Source: UBA1550 sp049294435 | GTDB taxonomy: Bacteria; Patescibacteriota; Minisyncoccia; Phycocordibacterales; UBA1550 | NCBI GenBank assembly: GCA_049294435.1 | Contig: JBAQCU010000060.1 | Location: 1 to 18,105, forward strand | Length of the DNA: 18,105 bases | Direction: 5' to 3' | Part shown: one piece after another, positions 5,531 to 11,182 of the stretch | Position numbering within the stretch: the first letter of the stretch is position 1 | Layout: each line of letters opens with the position of its first letter | Translations under genes and position numbers: made by a program | Notes under the pieces: model-generated | The model's input: the letters and a program-made list of their open reading frames with translations, nothing else | What the model was told of the DNA's origin: nothing | Database searches by the model: none

Positions 5531-6124
5531 ATGACAAAAAGCACACAGGCACAAAGAGGAAGTTCAGAAAAACGAAAACACAGAAGTTCTTTACAGAAAA
5601 AGATTCTTTTACTCCTCTCTTCCGGTCTCGCTCTTGGGCTTACCCGCAACCCAAATCAATATTTCCGCATTGTGCGAGAAGTTAGTAATGAATGGAGTAA
5701 AATCAACCGTAGTTCGCTTAATCGCGCAATTTGCACGCTTTATGAATCAAGACTTGTTTCAACAAAAGATAATCGTGATGGGACATTAACCCTTGTGCTT
5801 TCTAAAGAGGGAAGACAGCTAGCTCTGACTTACGATATCGATAACATAGCGATAAAAACACCAGCACAATGGGACGGAAAATGGCGCATAGTTATGTTTG
5901 ATGTGCCAGAAAAATTTAAGCGGACACGTGAAGCGCTCCGTATGCATTTTAAAAATATGGGCTTCTATGAGTTCCAAAAATCTGTATTTGTACACCCATA
6001 CTCCTGTGTAAAGGAAATTGAATATATTGTAGAATTTTATCAGGCACGAAAGTACCTTCGCTATATTGTGGCAACAGATATTGATAATGCACTAGAGCTC
6101 AAAAAACACTTCCACCTTATGTAG
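5531..6124 (+). CDS. PaaX-like winged-helix protein with a Cas2-like C-terminal domain
   Basis: The 197-residue protein starts with a basic tail (about 1-25) and a predicted winged-helix region (about 25-105: SLNRAICTLYESRLVSTKDN, then a TLTLVLSKEGRQLAL wing). It continues with a ferredoxin-like domain resembling the PaaX C-terminal and Cas2 families (about 115-197: KWRIVMFDVPEKFKRTREAL, then GFYEFQKSVFVHPY). D124 sits where Cas2 proteins have their first-strand aspartate. PaaX itself represses phenylacetate genes, but no such pathway is nearby; Patescibacterial homologues are often labelled Cas2 or PaaX without CRISPR. No CRISPR array or other cas gene is present. The gene is bracketed by two palindromes sharing an identical core, and its promoter abuts the first, so DNA binding at these sites is plausible: autoregulation or element maintenance. 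Confidence 0.85.
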   Translation: MTKSTQAQRGSSEKRKHRSSLQKKILLLLSSGLALGLTRNPNQYFRIVREVSNEWSKINRSSLNRAICTLYESRLVSTKDNRDGTLTLVLSKEGRQLALTYDIDNIAIKTPAQWDGKWRIVMFDVPEKFKRTREALRMHFKNMGFYEFQKSVFVHPYSCVKEIEYIVEFYQARKYLRYIVATDIDNALELKKHFHLM

Positions 6125-6129
6125 ACACA

Positions 6130-6151
6130 TGTAACCCACTTGTAACCCACT
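6130..6151 (+). repeat. Two tandem 11-bp repeats
   Basis: TGTAACCCACT occurs twice back to back (6130-6140 and 6141-6151), between the PaaX/Cas2-like stop codon and the second palindrome. Confidence 0.6.
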
Positions 6152-6189
6152 CTCACAATACCATGCTATAGCATGGTATTGTGAGAGTG
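6148..6189. repeat. Perfect 42-bp palindrome downstream of the PaaX/Cas2-like gene
   Basis: CACTCTC (6148-6154) then ACAATACCATGCTA (6155-6168) is followed by its exact reverse complement (6169-6189). The central 28 bp (6155-6182) equal 5470-5497. The right arm runs straight into the GTGAGA microsatellite, so the left arm can pair with more than one repeat unit. It may serve as a terminator-like hairpin, a protein-binding site or an element end. Confidence 0.9.
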
Positions 6190-6225
6190 AGAGTGGGAGT
6201 GAGAGTGAGAGTGAGAGTGAGAGTG
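6181..6225 (+). repeat. GTGAGA microsatellite (seven units)
   Basis: Seven 6-bp units are present; the third is GTGGGA and the others are GTGAGA, followed by a partial GTG. The first unit and a half form the right arm of the adjacent palindrome. Confidence 0.85.
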
Positions 6226-6249
6226 TGCGGAAGAAAATAGAAAAAAGAA

Positions 6250-6281
6250 AAAGGGCGACAACCTTGCGGTTGTCGCCCTTT
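6250..6281 (-). terminator. Intrinsic terminator of thyA
   Basis: AAAGGGCGACAACC (6250-6263), loop TTGC and its exact reverse complement (6268-6281) make a 14-bp stem. On the minus strand it lies 16 bp after the thyA stop and is followed by a long T-rich stretch (the complement of the A-rich 6234-6252). Confidence 0.88.
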
Positions 6282-6297
6282 GAGGTTGTGCTTTGTA

Positions 6298-7188
6298 TCA
6301 CACAATCATCTCTGCCTTAATAGCTGTGAGATGCTGGTAATCCACAAGTTCAATATCATCCACCGTGAAATCAAAAAGACTTTCACGCGGGGTGAGCTTG
6401 AGTGTTGGCAGTGGAAGCGGAGTGCGTGACAGTTGCTCATGCACCGCATCAAAGTGTTTATGGTAAATATGCGCATCATTGAGCGTGATGACACATTCGT
6501 GCGCCTTGAGCCCTACAACACAAGCTATCATCTCGAGCAGGAGCGCATAAGAAGCAATGTTGAATGGAACGCCGAGGAACATATCGCAACTCCGCTGGTT
6601 CATATGAAGCGAGAGGTAATCGGGTTTTCCGAAATCGTCTGCTTCAACGAACAACTGAAACGACATATGGCACGGCGGAAGTGCCATCTGGTCCAGTTCC
6701 CCCGGGTTCCAAGCAGTTACGATGAGTCTCCGATCAAAAGGGTCGCGTTTGAGCCGCTCAATTACCTCAGTGAGCTGATCAATGTGTCGCACTTCCCAGT
6801 GACCCTCGTCCCATCCACTGTGGTCTGCAAACGGTCTGCCTTTAACCCATACTGGTGTAATCCAGTCGCGCCACTGCACGCCGTAAATGCGCCCGAGGTC
6901 GCCTTCGCATTTCGCTCTTGGCTTCCAGTAATCTGCTTCTGCGTTGTCGTTCCATACGTTGCACCCAAGCGCTTGAAAGTCCTTCACGTTGCTTTTACCG
7001 CCAATAAAGGGAATTAACTCACCCTTCATGGAATTAAAAGCAAGTTTCTTGGTTGTCATTGCGGGGAAATTGTTACGCAAATCAAAACGCAGTTGTTGCG
7101 CAAAAAGCGCGCGCGTCATGCCGTTTCTTGTTATGCGGTCAGTCCCGCGTTCAAGAATATTTCCCATCAAACTGAGATATGGTCTCAT
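6298..7188 (-). CDS. thyA: Thymidylate synthase ThyA
   Basis: The 296-residue enzyme makes dTMP from dUMP using methylenetetrahydrofolate. The catalytic cysteine is C173 in ALPPCHMSFQLF. The dUMP-binding segment QRSCDMFLGVPFNIASYAL (198-216) and the DAHIYHKH motif (238-245) are intact, as are the double arginine (DPFDRRLIVTAWNP, 149-162) and the typical C-terminus (IKAEMIV). Start choice: on the minus strand AGGGAG lies about 6 bases before the ATG. The gene is divergent from the dCMP deaminase, which supplies its substrate. Length is between the short (264 aa) and long (316 aa) bacterial forms. No folate-pathway gene such as dihydrofolate reductase is in the window. Confidence 0.98.
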   Translation of the reverse strand: MRPYLSLMGNILERGTDRITRNGMTRALFAQQLRFDLRNNFPAMTTKKLAFNSMKGELIPFIGGKSNVKDFQALGCNVWNDNAEADYWKPRAKCEGDLGRIYGVQWRDWITPVWVKGRPFADHSGWDEGHWEVRHIDQLTEVIERLKRDPFDRRLIVTAWNPGELDQMALPPCHMSFQLFVEADDFGKPDYLSLHMNQRSCDMFLGVPFNIASYALLLEMIACVVGLKAHECVITLNDAHIYHKHFDAVHEQLSRTPLPLPTLKLTPRESLFDFTVDDIELVDYQHLTAIKAEMIV

Positions 7189-7230
7189 TTTGTACTCCCT
7201 TTGTGTAGTTGAAAATGTACTGCCTTCATC

Positions 7231-7259
7231 ACCCTACGCTTATTTGAGAGTGTCGTCAA
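7231..7259 (-). promoter_or_regulatory. Sigma70-type promoter of thyA
   Basis: On the minus strand TTGACG (7254-7259) and TAGGGT (7231-7236) are separated by 17 bp. The predicted start is about 7224, giving a leader of some 36 nt that contains the Shine-Dalgarno GGGAG at 7195-7199. Confidence 0.5.
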
Positions 7260-7283
7260 ACTCTGGACTTCCTGCAACCCTCG

Positions 7284-7319
7284 TGGTAGATTTTGCTAGG
7301 TTAATTCTTTACAAAGGAG
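7284..7319 (+). promoter_or_regulatory. Extended -10 and Shine-Dalgarno of the dCMP deaminase gene
   Basis: TGG followed by TAGATT (7284-7292) is a candidate extended -10. AAAGGAG (7313-7319) lies 6 bases before the ATG at 7326 and fixes the start. Unlike several neighbours, this gene therefore has a leader with a good Shine-Dalgarno. Confidence 0.6.
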
Positions 7320-7325
7320 CAAGAA

Positions 7326-7925
7326 ATGAACGAGAAAAAAGTGCTTTCATGGGTCGCTCACACCGACAAGAAAGTTTTGGACCGTATGTATCCAGATAAA
7401 CTACGCGAAGATTATATTCGCCCATCGTATTTGGATATCATTGCTCAAACGGCGATTGTTACATCAAAGCGTTCCGCGTGCATGCATTATGAAGTTGGAG
7501 CAGTTATTTTTCACGAGGGAACACATATTCTTTCGTCGGGATACAATGGTCCTGCGCGCGGAGATGTAAACCCGCGTGAGGCAGGATGCGCGAGGGTAGT
7601 TGACGGCAAACTTGAAGAAGGCAAAGGGTTCTGTCGTGGATCACACGCAGAGTTGAATGCCATCAACAACCTGACTGTTAGTACACGCGGATTCAAAGAT
7701 GTGAGGATGATGACTACTCTTCATCCGTGCAATAATTGCGCAAAGCAAATCGTGAACAAGGGAATTGAGCACGTGTATTACATTTGGGAGTACGGGCGCG
7801 AGTCATTTGTTACGGATTATTTGATGCGACTTGGTGTAAAAGTTGAGTATTACATGTCCCCTTTTCTGGAAGAGTGGATAAAGGTCAACAAGTACGATTC
7901 TGTCGGGGCGAGAATGTCACGATAG
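7326..7925 (+). CDS. dCMP deaminase (ComEB-like zinc deaminase)
   Basis: The 199-residue protein belongs to the cytidine/deoxycytidylate deaminase family. Zinc ligands and catalytic acid are visible: H107-A108-E109 in GSHAELNAI, and C135 and C138 in HPCNNC. Upstream signatures SACMHYEVGAVI and GYNGPARGD are typical of dCMP deaminases. It would convert dCMP to dUMP, the substrate of the divergent thyA product. The first 30 residues are an extension before the deaminase fold, and the C-terminal 25 residues extend beyond it. ComEB-type proteins are also annotated as competence factors, but the pyrimidine gene context favours the metabolic role. A strong terminator follows the stop. Confidence 0.95.
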   Translation: MNEKKVLSWVAHTDKKVLDRMYPDKLREDYIRPSYLDIIAQTAIVTSKRSACMHYEVGAVIFHEGTHILSSGYNGPARGDVNPREAGCARVVDGKLEEGKGFCRGSHAELNAINNLTVSTRGFKDVRMMTTLHPCNNCAKQIVNKGIEHVYYIWEYGRESFVTDYLMRLGVKVEYYMSPFLEEWIKVNKYDSVGARMSR

Positions 7926-7932
7926 GGTTTTG

Positions 7933-7973
7933 GGACGGCAAAACGCTTCGCGTTCTGCCGTCCTTTTTCTTTT
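7933..7973 (+). terminator. Intrinsic terminator after the dCMP deaminase gene
   Basis: GGACGGCA (7933-7940) pairs with TGCCGTCC (7956-7963), with an inner AACG/CGTT stem around CTTCG, followed by TTTTTCTTTT. Confidence 0.88.
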
Positions 7974-7984
7974 GCGCCACACAG

Positions 7985-7993
7985 TGCTACAAT
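7985..7993 (+). promoter_or_regulatory. Extended -10 promoter of dut
   Basis: TGC followed by TACAAT ends 8 bp before the dut ATG at 8002. No Shine-Dalgarno is present; a leaderless mRNA is predicted. The -35 position would fall in the T-tract of the preceding terminator. Confidence 0.55.
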
Positions 7994-8001
7994 CACAGTC
8001 A

Positions 8002-8424
8002 ATGGAACTCAAAATAAAAAAATTGCATCCCGATGCGAAACTTCCCACCTACGCCCATCACGGCGATGCGGGCTTTGATTTATATGCGATTGAAAGTGTG
8101 ACTATCCCTGTAGGCGCGCGTGTGCTTGTAGGCACTGGCATCGCGATGGAAATCCCTGATGGATACGTCGGTCTTGTGTGGGACAAGAGCGGGCTTTCAA
8201 ATAGTCACGGCTTGAAAACTTTGGGCGGAGTTATGGACGCAGGATATCGCGGAGAAATAAAAGTCGGCGTGATAAATTTAGGCGAGAATGATTACACAAT
8301 TGAAGCAGGGCACAAAATTGCTCAGGTCATAATTCAAAAAGTAGAGCGCGCAGAGATAAAAGAAGTTACTGAACTATCAGACACCGCCCGCGGACACAGC
8401 GGATTCGGAAGTACAGGGAAGTAG
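8002..8424 (+). CDS. dut: Deoxyuridine 5'-triphosphate nucleotidohydrolase (dUTPase)
   Basis: The 140-residue protein is a trimeric-type dUTPase, cleaving dUTP to dUMP and pyrophosphate. All five motifs are visible: I, DAGFDLYA (22-29); II, DKSGLS (61-66, with D in place of the usual P-R start); III, GGVMDAGYRGEIKV (75-88, with the catalytic aspartate D79 and uracil-stacking Y82); IV, HKIAQVII (104-111); V, RGHSGFGSTG (130-139). The start is placed at 8002: the frame is open further upstream to 7930, but that stretch lies inside the terminator hairpin and the promoter, and the family starts at about this point. The product supplies dUMP for ThyA and keeps uracil out of DNA. Confidence 0.97.
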   Translation: MELKIKKLHPDAKLPTYAHHGDAGFDLYAIESVTIPVGARVLVGTGIAMEIPDGYVGLVWDKSGLSNSHGLKTLGGVMDAGYRGEIKVGVINLGENDYTIEAGHKIAQVIIQKVERAEIKEVTELSDTARGHSGFGSTGK

Positions 8425-8441
8425 CTCGTTTGGGAGCCACA

Positions 8442-8450
8442 TGATATAAT
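8442..8450 (+). promoter_or_regulatory. Extended -10 promoter of tmk
   Basis: TGA followed by a perfect TATAAT (8445-8450) ends 10 bp before the tmk ATG at 8461. There is no Shine-Dalgarno and no clear -35; a leader of only a few bases is expected. Confidence 0.6.
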
Positions 8451-8460
8451 TGCACTACTG

Positions 8461-9093
8461 ATGAAAAAAGCGCCACTCATTATTATTGACGGAATAGACG
8501 GGTCTGGAAAGACGACACAAACAGAGCTTCTCAAGGAACGATTGTCTGATGGTCAGGTTATATTTTCTAGGCAACCTGGAGGAACTCCGCTTTCTGAAAA
8601 AATTCGTGACGTATTCTCTTCAGTAGAGGCCGTTGAGGCGAGCGCGCGAACGCAGTTTTTCCTCATGTGGGCATCACGTACAAACTGGCTAGAGAAAGTA
8701 GTAATCCCAAACATAGAAAAAGGAACACCGGTAATTTCAAATCGCGGAGATTCAGCAACATATGCTTACCAGGTGTACGCCAGAGAAGCTCCAGAACTCG
8801 AAGAAGAATTTTGGCGAATGCGAGATCTTGTGATGGGCAAACATAAACCAAAGATGCACATTATCATTGATGTTTCCGCAAAGGAAGCGCGACGTCGCAT
8901 GGAAGCAGATAAGCACCGCACGAAGTCGCTTTTTGATGTAAAACCTCTTGAATTTCATGAGAGAGCGCGCACGGGATTTAGAGCCTTTGCAAAAAAGCTG
9001 CCGGGTGAGGTAATAATTTTAGATGGCACGCGTGACCGAGATGTTATTCACCATGAGGTGTACAGTATCGTTTCTTCCCTTTGTGGGTGGTAG
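8461..9093 (+). CDS. tmk: Thymidylate kinase (dTMP kinase)
   Basis: The 210-residue P-loop kinase converts dTMP to dTDP with ATP. The Walker A loop is GIDGSGKTT (11-19). The substrate-binding segment reads RQPGGTPLSEKIR (37-49), with Q where the family usually has E (REPGGT). The usual DRY..S..AYQ motif reads NRGDSATYAYQ (94-104), with N for D and G for Y. A basic lid-like stretch with KEARRRMEADKHRT (141-154) follows. Overall order and length fit Tmk; the two deviations could mean altered substrate handling, and other nucleotide kinases cannot be excluded entirely. It completes the thyA-deaminase-dut set. Confidence 0.93.
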   Translation: MKKAPLIIIDGIDGSGKTTQTELLKERLSDGQVIFSRQPGGTPLSEKIRDVFSSVEAVEASARTQFFLMWASRTNWLEKVVIPNIEKGTPVISNRGDSATYAYQVYAREAPELEEEFWRMRDLVMGKHKPKMHIIIDVSAKEARRRMEADKHRTKSLFDVKPLEFHERARTGFRAFAKKLPGEVIILDGTRDRDVIHHEVYSIVSSLCGW

Positions 9094-9114
9094 TCGGCGT
9101 GTTTTTGTTTGTTG

Positions 9115-9123
9115 TGTTATGCT
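9115..9123 (+). promoter_or_regulatory. Extended -10 promoter for the argS leader transcript
   Basis: TGT followed by TATGCT ends 7 bp before a short ORF at 9131, the same geometry seen in front of several genes here. The argS transcript would then start near 9131 and carry a leader of about 118 nt. Confidence 0.45.
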
Positions 9124-9130
9124 CAATAAT

Positions 9131-9169
9131 ATGAATCCCGTTAGAGACTCTCATGTTATTTTTTGGTAA
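9131..9169 (+). CDS. Putative 12-codon leader peptide of argS
   Basis: ATG to TAA encodes MNPVRDSHVIFW. The predicted extended -10 lies 7 bp before the ATG. Its codons 2-6, including the arginine codon AGA at 9143-9145, lie in the left arm of the inverted repeat whose right arm covers the argS start codon. A ribosome paused at that arginine codon would therefore keep the argS start open. This is inference from layout; translation of so short an ORF cannot be shown from sequence alone. Confidence 0.4.
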   Translation: MNPVRDSHVIFW

Positions 9170-9250
9170 TATAGACATATGTTGAATAAATATTATTGGC
9201 AGTTTAATGTAACTAGACACGGAGATTTCATCTCCTGTCTCTAACGGGAT
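9135..9250 (+). promoter_or_regulatory. Structured argS leader with competing hairpins
   Basis: ATCCCGTTAGAGAC (9135-9148) is the exact reverse complement of GTCTCTAACGGGAT (9237-9250), whose last two bases are the AT of the argS ATG. Between them, AGACA-C-GGAGAT (9215-9226) pairs with ATCTCC-TGTCT (9230-9240), overlapping the long-range arm by four bases, so the two structures compete. An AT-rich stem, GGTAATAT (9165-9172) with ATATTATT (9190-9197, two G-U pairs), may fill the middle. No T-box consensus is seen. Confidence 0.6.
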
Positions 9251-10847
9251 GAAAGAGAAACTAGAAGCAATCGTAGTAGGGGCGCTTGATGCGATGGGTA
9301 TTGAAGTTGGCACGGTGACAGTAGAGCGTCCCGCGGATTTGTCGCATGGTGACTATTCCACAAATGTTGCTTTGGTGTATGGTAAAAAAACCGGCGTTTC
9401 TCCACGCGAATTTGCCGGAAAACTTGCTGAAAAAATACTTGAAACTTCGTCAGATGACATAGAAAAGATCGAAATCGCTGGCGCCGGATTTATAAATTTT
9501 TTTCTCACGGATACCACGCTCGAATCTGCTGTTTACGAAAAAACACCATTTGCAAAAACGGGGGAAAAAATAAATATTGAATTCATTTCAACAAACCCAA
9601 CCGGCGAGCTTCATGTCGGGCACGGACGCTCGGCGTTTTTTGGTGATACGCTCTCGCGCGTACTCACTTTGGCTGGAGCCGATGTGGATCGTGAATTTTA
9701 TATCAATGACTCACGCGAAAGTAAGCAGATTAAAGAGCTTGGTAAAACCGCGCTTGGAAAAGGCGAGCAGTATAAAACTCCGGAGCTTGAAGAAAAAATA
9801 CGCGCGTGTGATTTTTCTGGATTAAACGAAGAAGAAGCTGGTGTGAAACTCGCGAGCGTGGTACAAGAAAGCAACCGTAAATTTATAGAAGAAGGACTCG
9901 GTGTGTATTTTGATGTATGGTTTTCAGAAGACAAGGAACTTCGCGCGAGCGGCGCGAGTGCATCTATGCTTGAGCGTTTGAAGGAACAAGGATTTACATA
10001 TGAAAAAGACGGAGCAGTGTGGCTCAAAACTTCAGAGTATGGCGACGATGAAGACCGCGTGATTGTGAGATCTGACATGACAGTGCCATATTTTCTTTCT
10101 GACATTGCATATCATGATAAAAAATTCGCGCGCGGTTTTGAAACTGTAATAGATGTGTGGGGTGCCGACCATTATGGACATGTGAAGCGCATGCACGCAG
10201 CTGGTCGGATGCTTGGTTGGCCAAAGACATCAACAAATTTAGATCAACCAGTTGTTTTTATCGCGCAACTCGTATCACTAAAAGAAGATGGTGTATCGTC
10301 AAAGATGTCAAAGCGCGCTGGGAATATTATTTTACTCAAGGACATTGTGGAAGAATTTGGTATTGATATCGTGCGATGGTTTTTCAATGAAAAGACGCTT
10401 TCTACGCAAATGACATTTGATATGGCGCTTGCTCGCGAGCAGTCAGAAAAAAATCCTGTATTTTATGTTCAGTATGCTCATGCGCGACTCGCGTCTATCA
10501 TAGAAAAAGCAAAAGGAGTAGATGGGAAAAGCGAGAGAGGGTTTGATGAGTTAATAAAAACTCCTTCAGCGCGAGCCCTTGCTTCAAAAATTACCGAGTT
10601 TCCTGAAGTAGTCGCGTACGTCGCTCGCGAGTACACAGTGCAGTCGCTCACTGGGTATGCGTTCTCTCTTGCAAATTCGGTCAATGCCTTTTACCGCGAT
10701 GTGCGCATTGTTGAATCAGCAGATTCACGTCTTGGACGCCATGAAGACGGGGTAGACACCTCAGCGCTTGCTCTTGCCACCCGCGCTAAAGAAACACTCG
10801 CGGACACGCTTGCGCTTCTCGGCATTTCAGCACCAGAGAGGATGTAG
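9249..10847 (+). CDS. argS: Arginyl-tRNA synthetase
   Basis: The 532-residue class I synthetase charges tRNA-Arg with arginine. The N-terminal additional domain typical of ArgRS (about 1-95) includes SHGDYSTNVAL and IEIAGAGFINFFL. The HIGH motif is HVGHGRSA (122-129), preceded by FISTNPTGEL. The KMSKS-like motif is SSKMSKRAGN (350-359). The anticodon-binding DALR domain starts near VQYAHARL (408-415) and the protein ends in LGISAPERM, a common ArgRS terminus, so it is complete. Start choice: alignment with the family and the structured leader ending at this ATG; there is no Shine-Dalgarno. Expression may be controlled by the leader described at 9131-9250. Confidence 0.97.
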   Translation: MKEKLEAIVVGALDAMGIEVGTVTVERPADLSHGDYSTNVALVYGKKTGVSPREFAGKLAEKILETSSDDIEKIEIAGAGFINFFLTDTTLESAVYEKTPFAKTGEKINIEFISTNPTGELHVGHGRSAFFGDTLSRVLTLAGADVDREFYINDSRESKQIKELGKTALGKGEQYKTPELEEKIRACDFSGLNEEEAGVKLASVVQESNRKFIEEGLGVYFDVWFSEDKELRASGASASMLERLKEQGFTYEKDGAVWLKTSEYGDDEDRVIVRSDMTVPYFLSDIAYHDKKFARGFETVIDVWGADHYGHVKRMHAAGRMLGWPKTSTNLDQPVVFIAQLVSLKEDGVSSKMSKRAGNIILLKDIVEEFGIDIVRWFFNEKTLSTQMTFDMALAREQSEKNPVFYVQYAHARLASIIEKAKGVDGKSERGFDELIKTPSARALASKITEFPEVVAYVAREYTVQSLTGYAFSLANSVNAFYRDVRIVESADSRLGRHEDGVDTSALALATRAKETLADTLALLGISAPERM

Positions 10848-11052
10848 TTGCCGTCATCGTATAAATTTAGGCATAATGTATGACATATAATGCACGAGAT
10901 AGAGATATTAGATACTGTGCCCCCACCTGCTAGTGCTAGTTAGTTACCTATTCTGTCCTATCGGTGCAAATAGGTACATACTCATACTGCATACCTGCAT
11001 ACTACCTTAATATACTACATAGGCCGAAGGGGGACAGAGGACGGACGACGGA

Positions 11053-11082
11053 GGGCGGGGGATGTAGGGGCGTGAAGGGGGG
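11053..11082 (+). other. Potential G-quadruplex motif
   Basis: Four G-runs (11053-11055, 11057-11061, 11067-11070, 11077-11082) are separated by 1, 5 and 6 bases, which meets the usual G3+N1-7 pattern. The last run is also the left arm of the hairpin at 11075-11109. Confidence 0.5.
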
Positions 11083-11109
11083 ATTTTGGCTTCGCCAAAA
11101 TCCCCCCTT
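11075..11109. terminator. Strong 16-bp hairpin, weak T-tract
   Basis: AAGGGGGGATTTTGGC (11075-11090), loop TTC and its exact reverse complement (11094-11109). Only GTTTC follows, so termination efficiency is uncertain. It is the only terminator candidate between argS and the next gene. Confidence 0.65.
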
Positions 11110-11154
11110 GTTTCAAAGTTATCCCCAATCCAGTGGTATTTTTTTATTTGCATA

Positions 11155-11163
11155 TGGTACAAT
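11155..11163 (+). promoter_or_regulatory. Extended -10 promoter of the coiled-coil gene
   Basis: TGG followed by TACAAT ends 19 bp before the ATG at 11183, leaving a leader of about 12 nt without a Shine-Dalgarno. It probably drives both the coiled-coil gene and the abutting giant surface-protein gene. Confidence 0.5.
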
Positions 11164-11182
11164 AAAGTCACATATATACGTC

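Larger units (their letters stand above)
10848..11182. other. 335-bp intergenic region with no convincing protein gene
   Basis: It holds a TATAAT hexamer at 10886-10891 without a clear -35, an 8-bp inverted repeat TACCTATT/AATAGGTA (10945-10952, 10969-10976), a stretch of CATACT-like near-repeats (about 10976-11020), a G-rich segment with four G-runs, and a strong hairpin. A reading frame open across it from 10964 into the coiled-coil gene has no family-like sequence and is not taken as coding. A small RNA starting near 10898 and ending at the hairpin is possible. Confidence 0.5.

Noticed and set aside
6107..6118. His-hydrophobic-His (HFH, residues 193-195) at the end of the PaaX/Cas2-like protein as an HUH nuclease motif
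   Set aside because: It sits in the last five residues, outside a central beta strand, and no paired catalytic tyrosine in a suitable helix is evident. Most likely coincidence.
5531..6225. CRISPR locus suggested by the Cas2-like domain
   Set aside because: There are only two palindromic repeats 650 bp apart with a gene between them, no regularly spaced repeat-spacer array and no cas1 or other cas gene in the window.
6433..7017. 194-codon plus-strand frame opposite thyA
   Set aside because: It is antisense to an unambiguous ThyA with all motifs, and its translation resembles no known family.
7930..8001. Upstream extension of the dUTPase frame
   Set aside because: The stretch overlaps the preceding terminator hairpin and the extended -10, and dUTPases begin near MELKIKKL.
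6298..9093. Prophage origin of the thyA/deaminase/dut/tmk block
   Set aside because: Phages carry such genes, but no structural, integrase or replication phage genes are present and the block lies between housekeeping genes.
9124..9248. T-box riboswitch in front of argS
   Set aside because: No T-box bulge consensus (AGGGUGG...) or specifier-loop layout is visible, and no terminator with a T-tract precedes argS.
10964..11182. Upstream extension of the coiled-coil frame
   Set aside because: It crosses the G-rich segment, a 16-bp hairpin and the predicted promoter; its translation has no family-like or heptad character.
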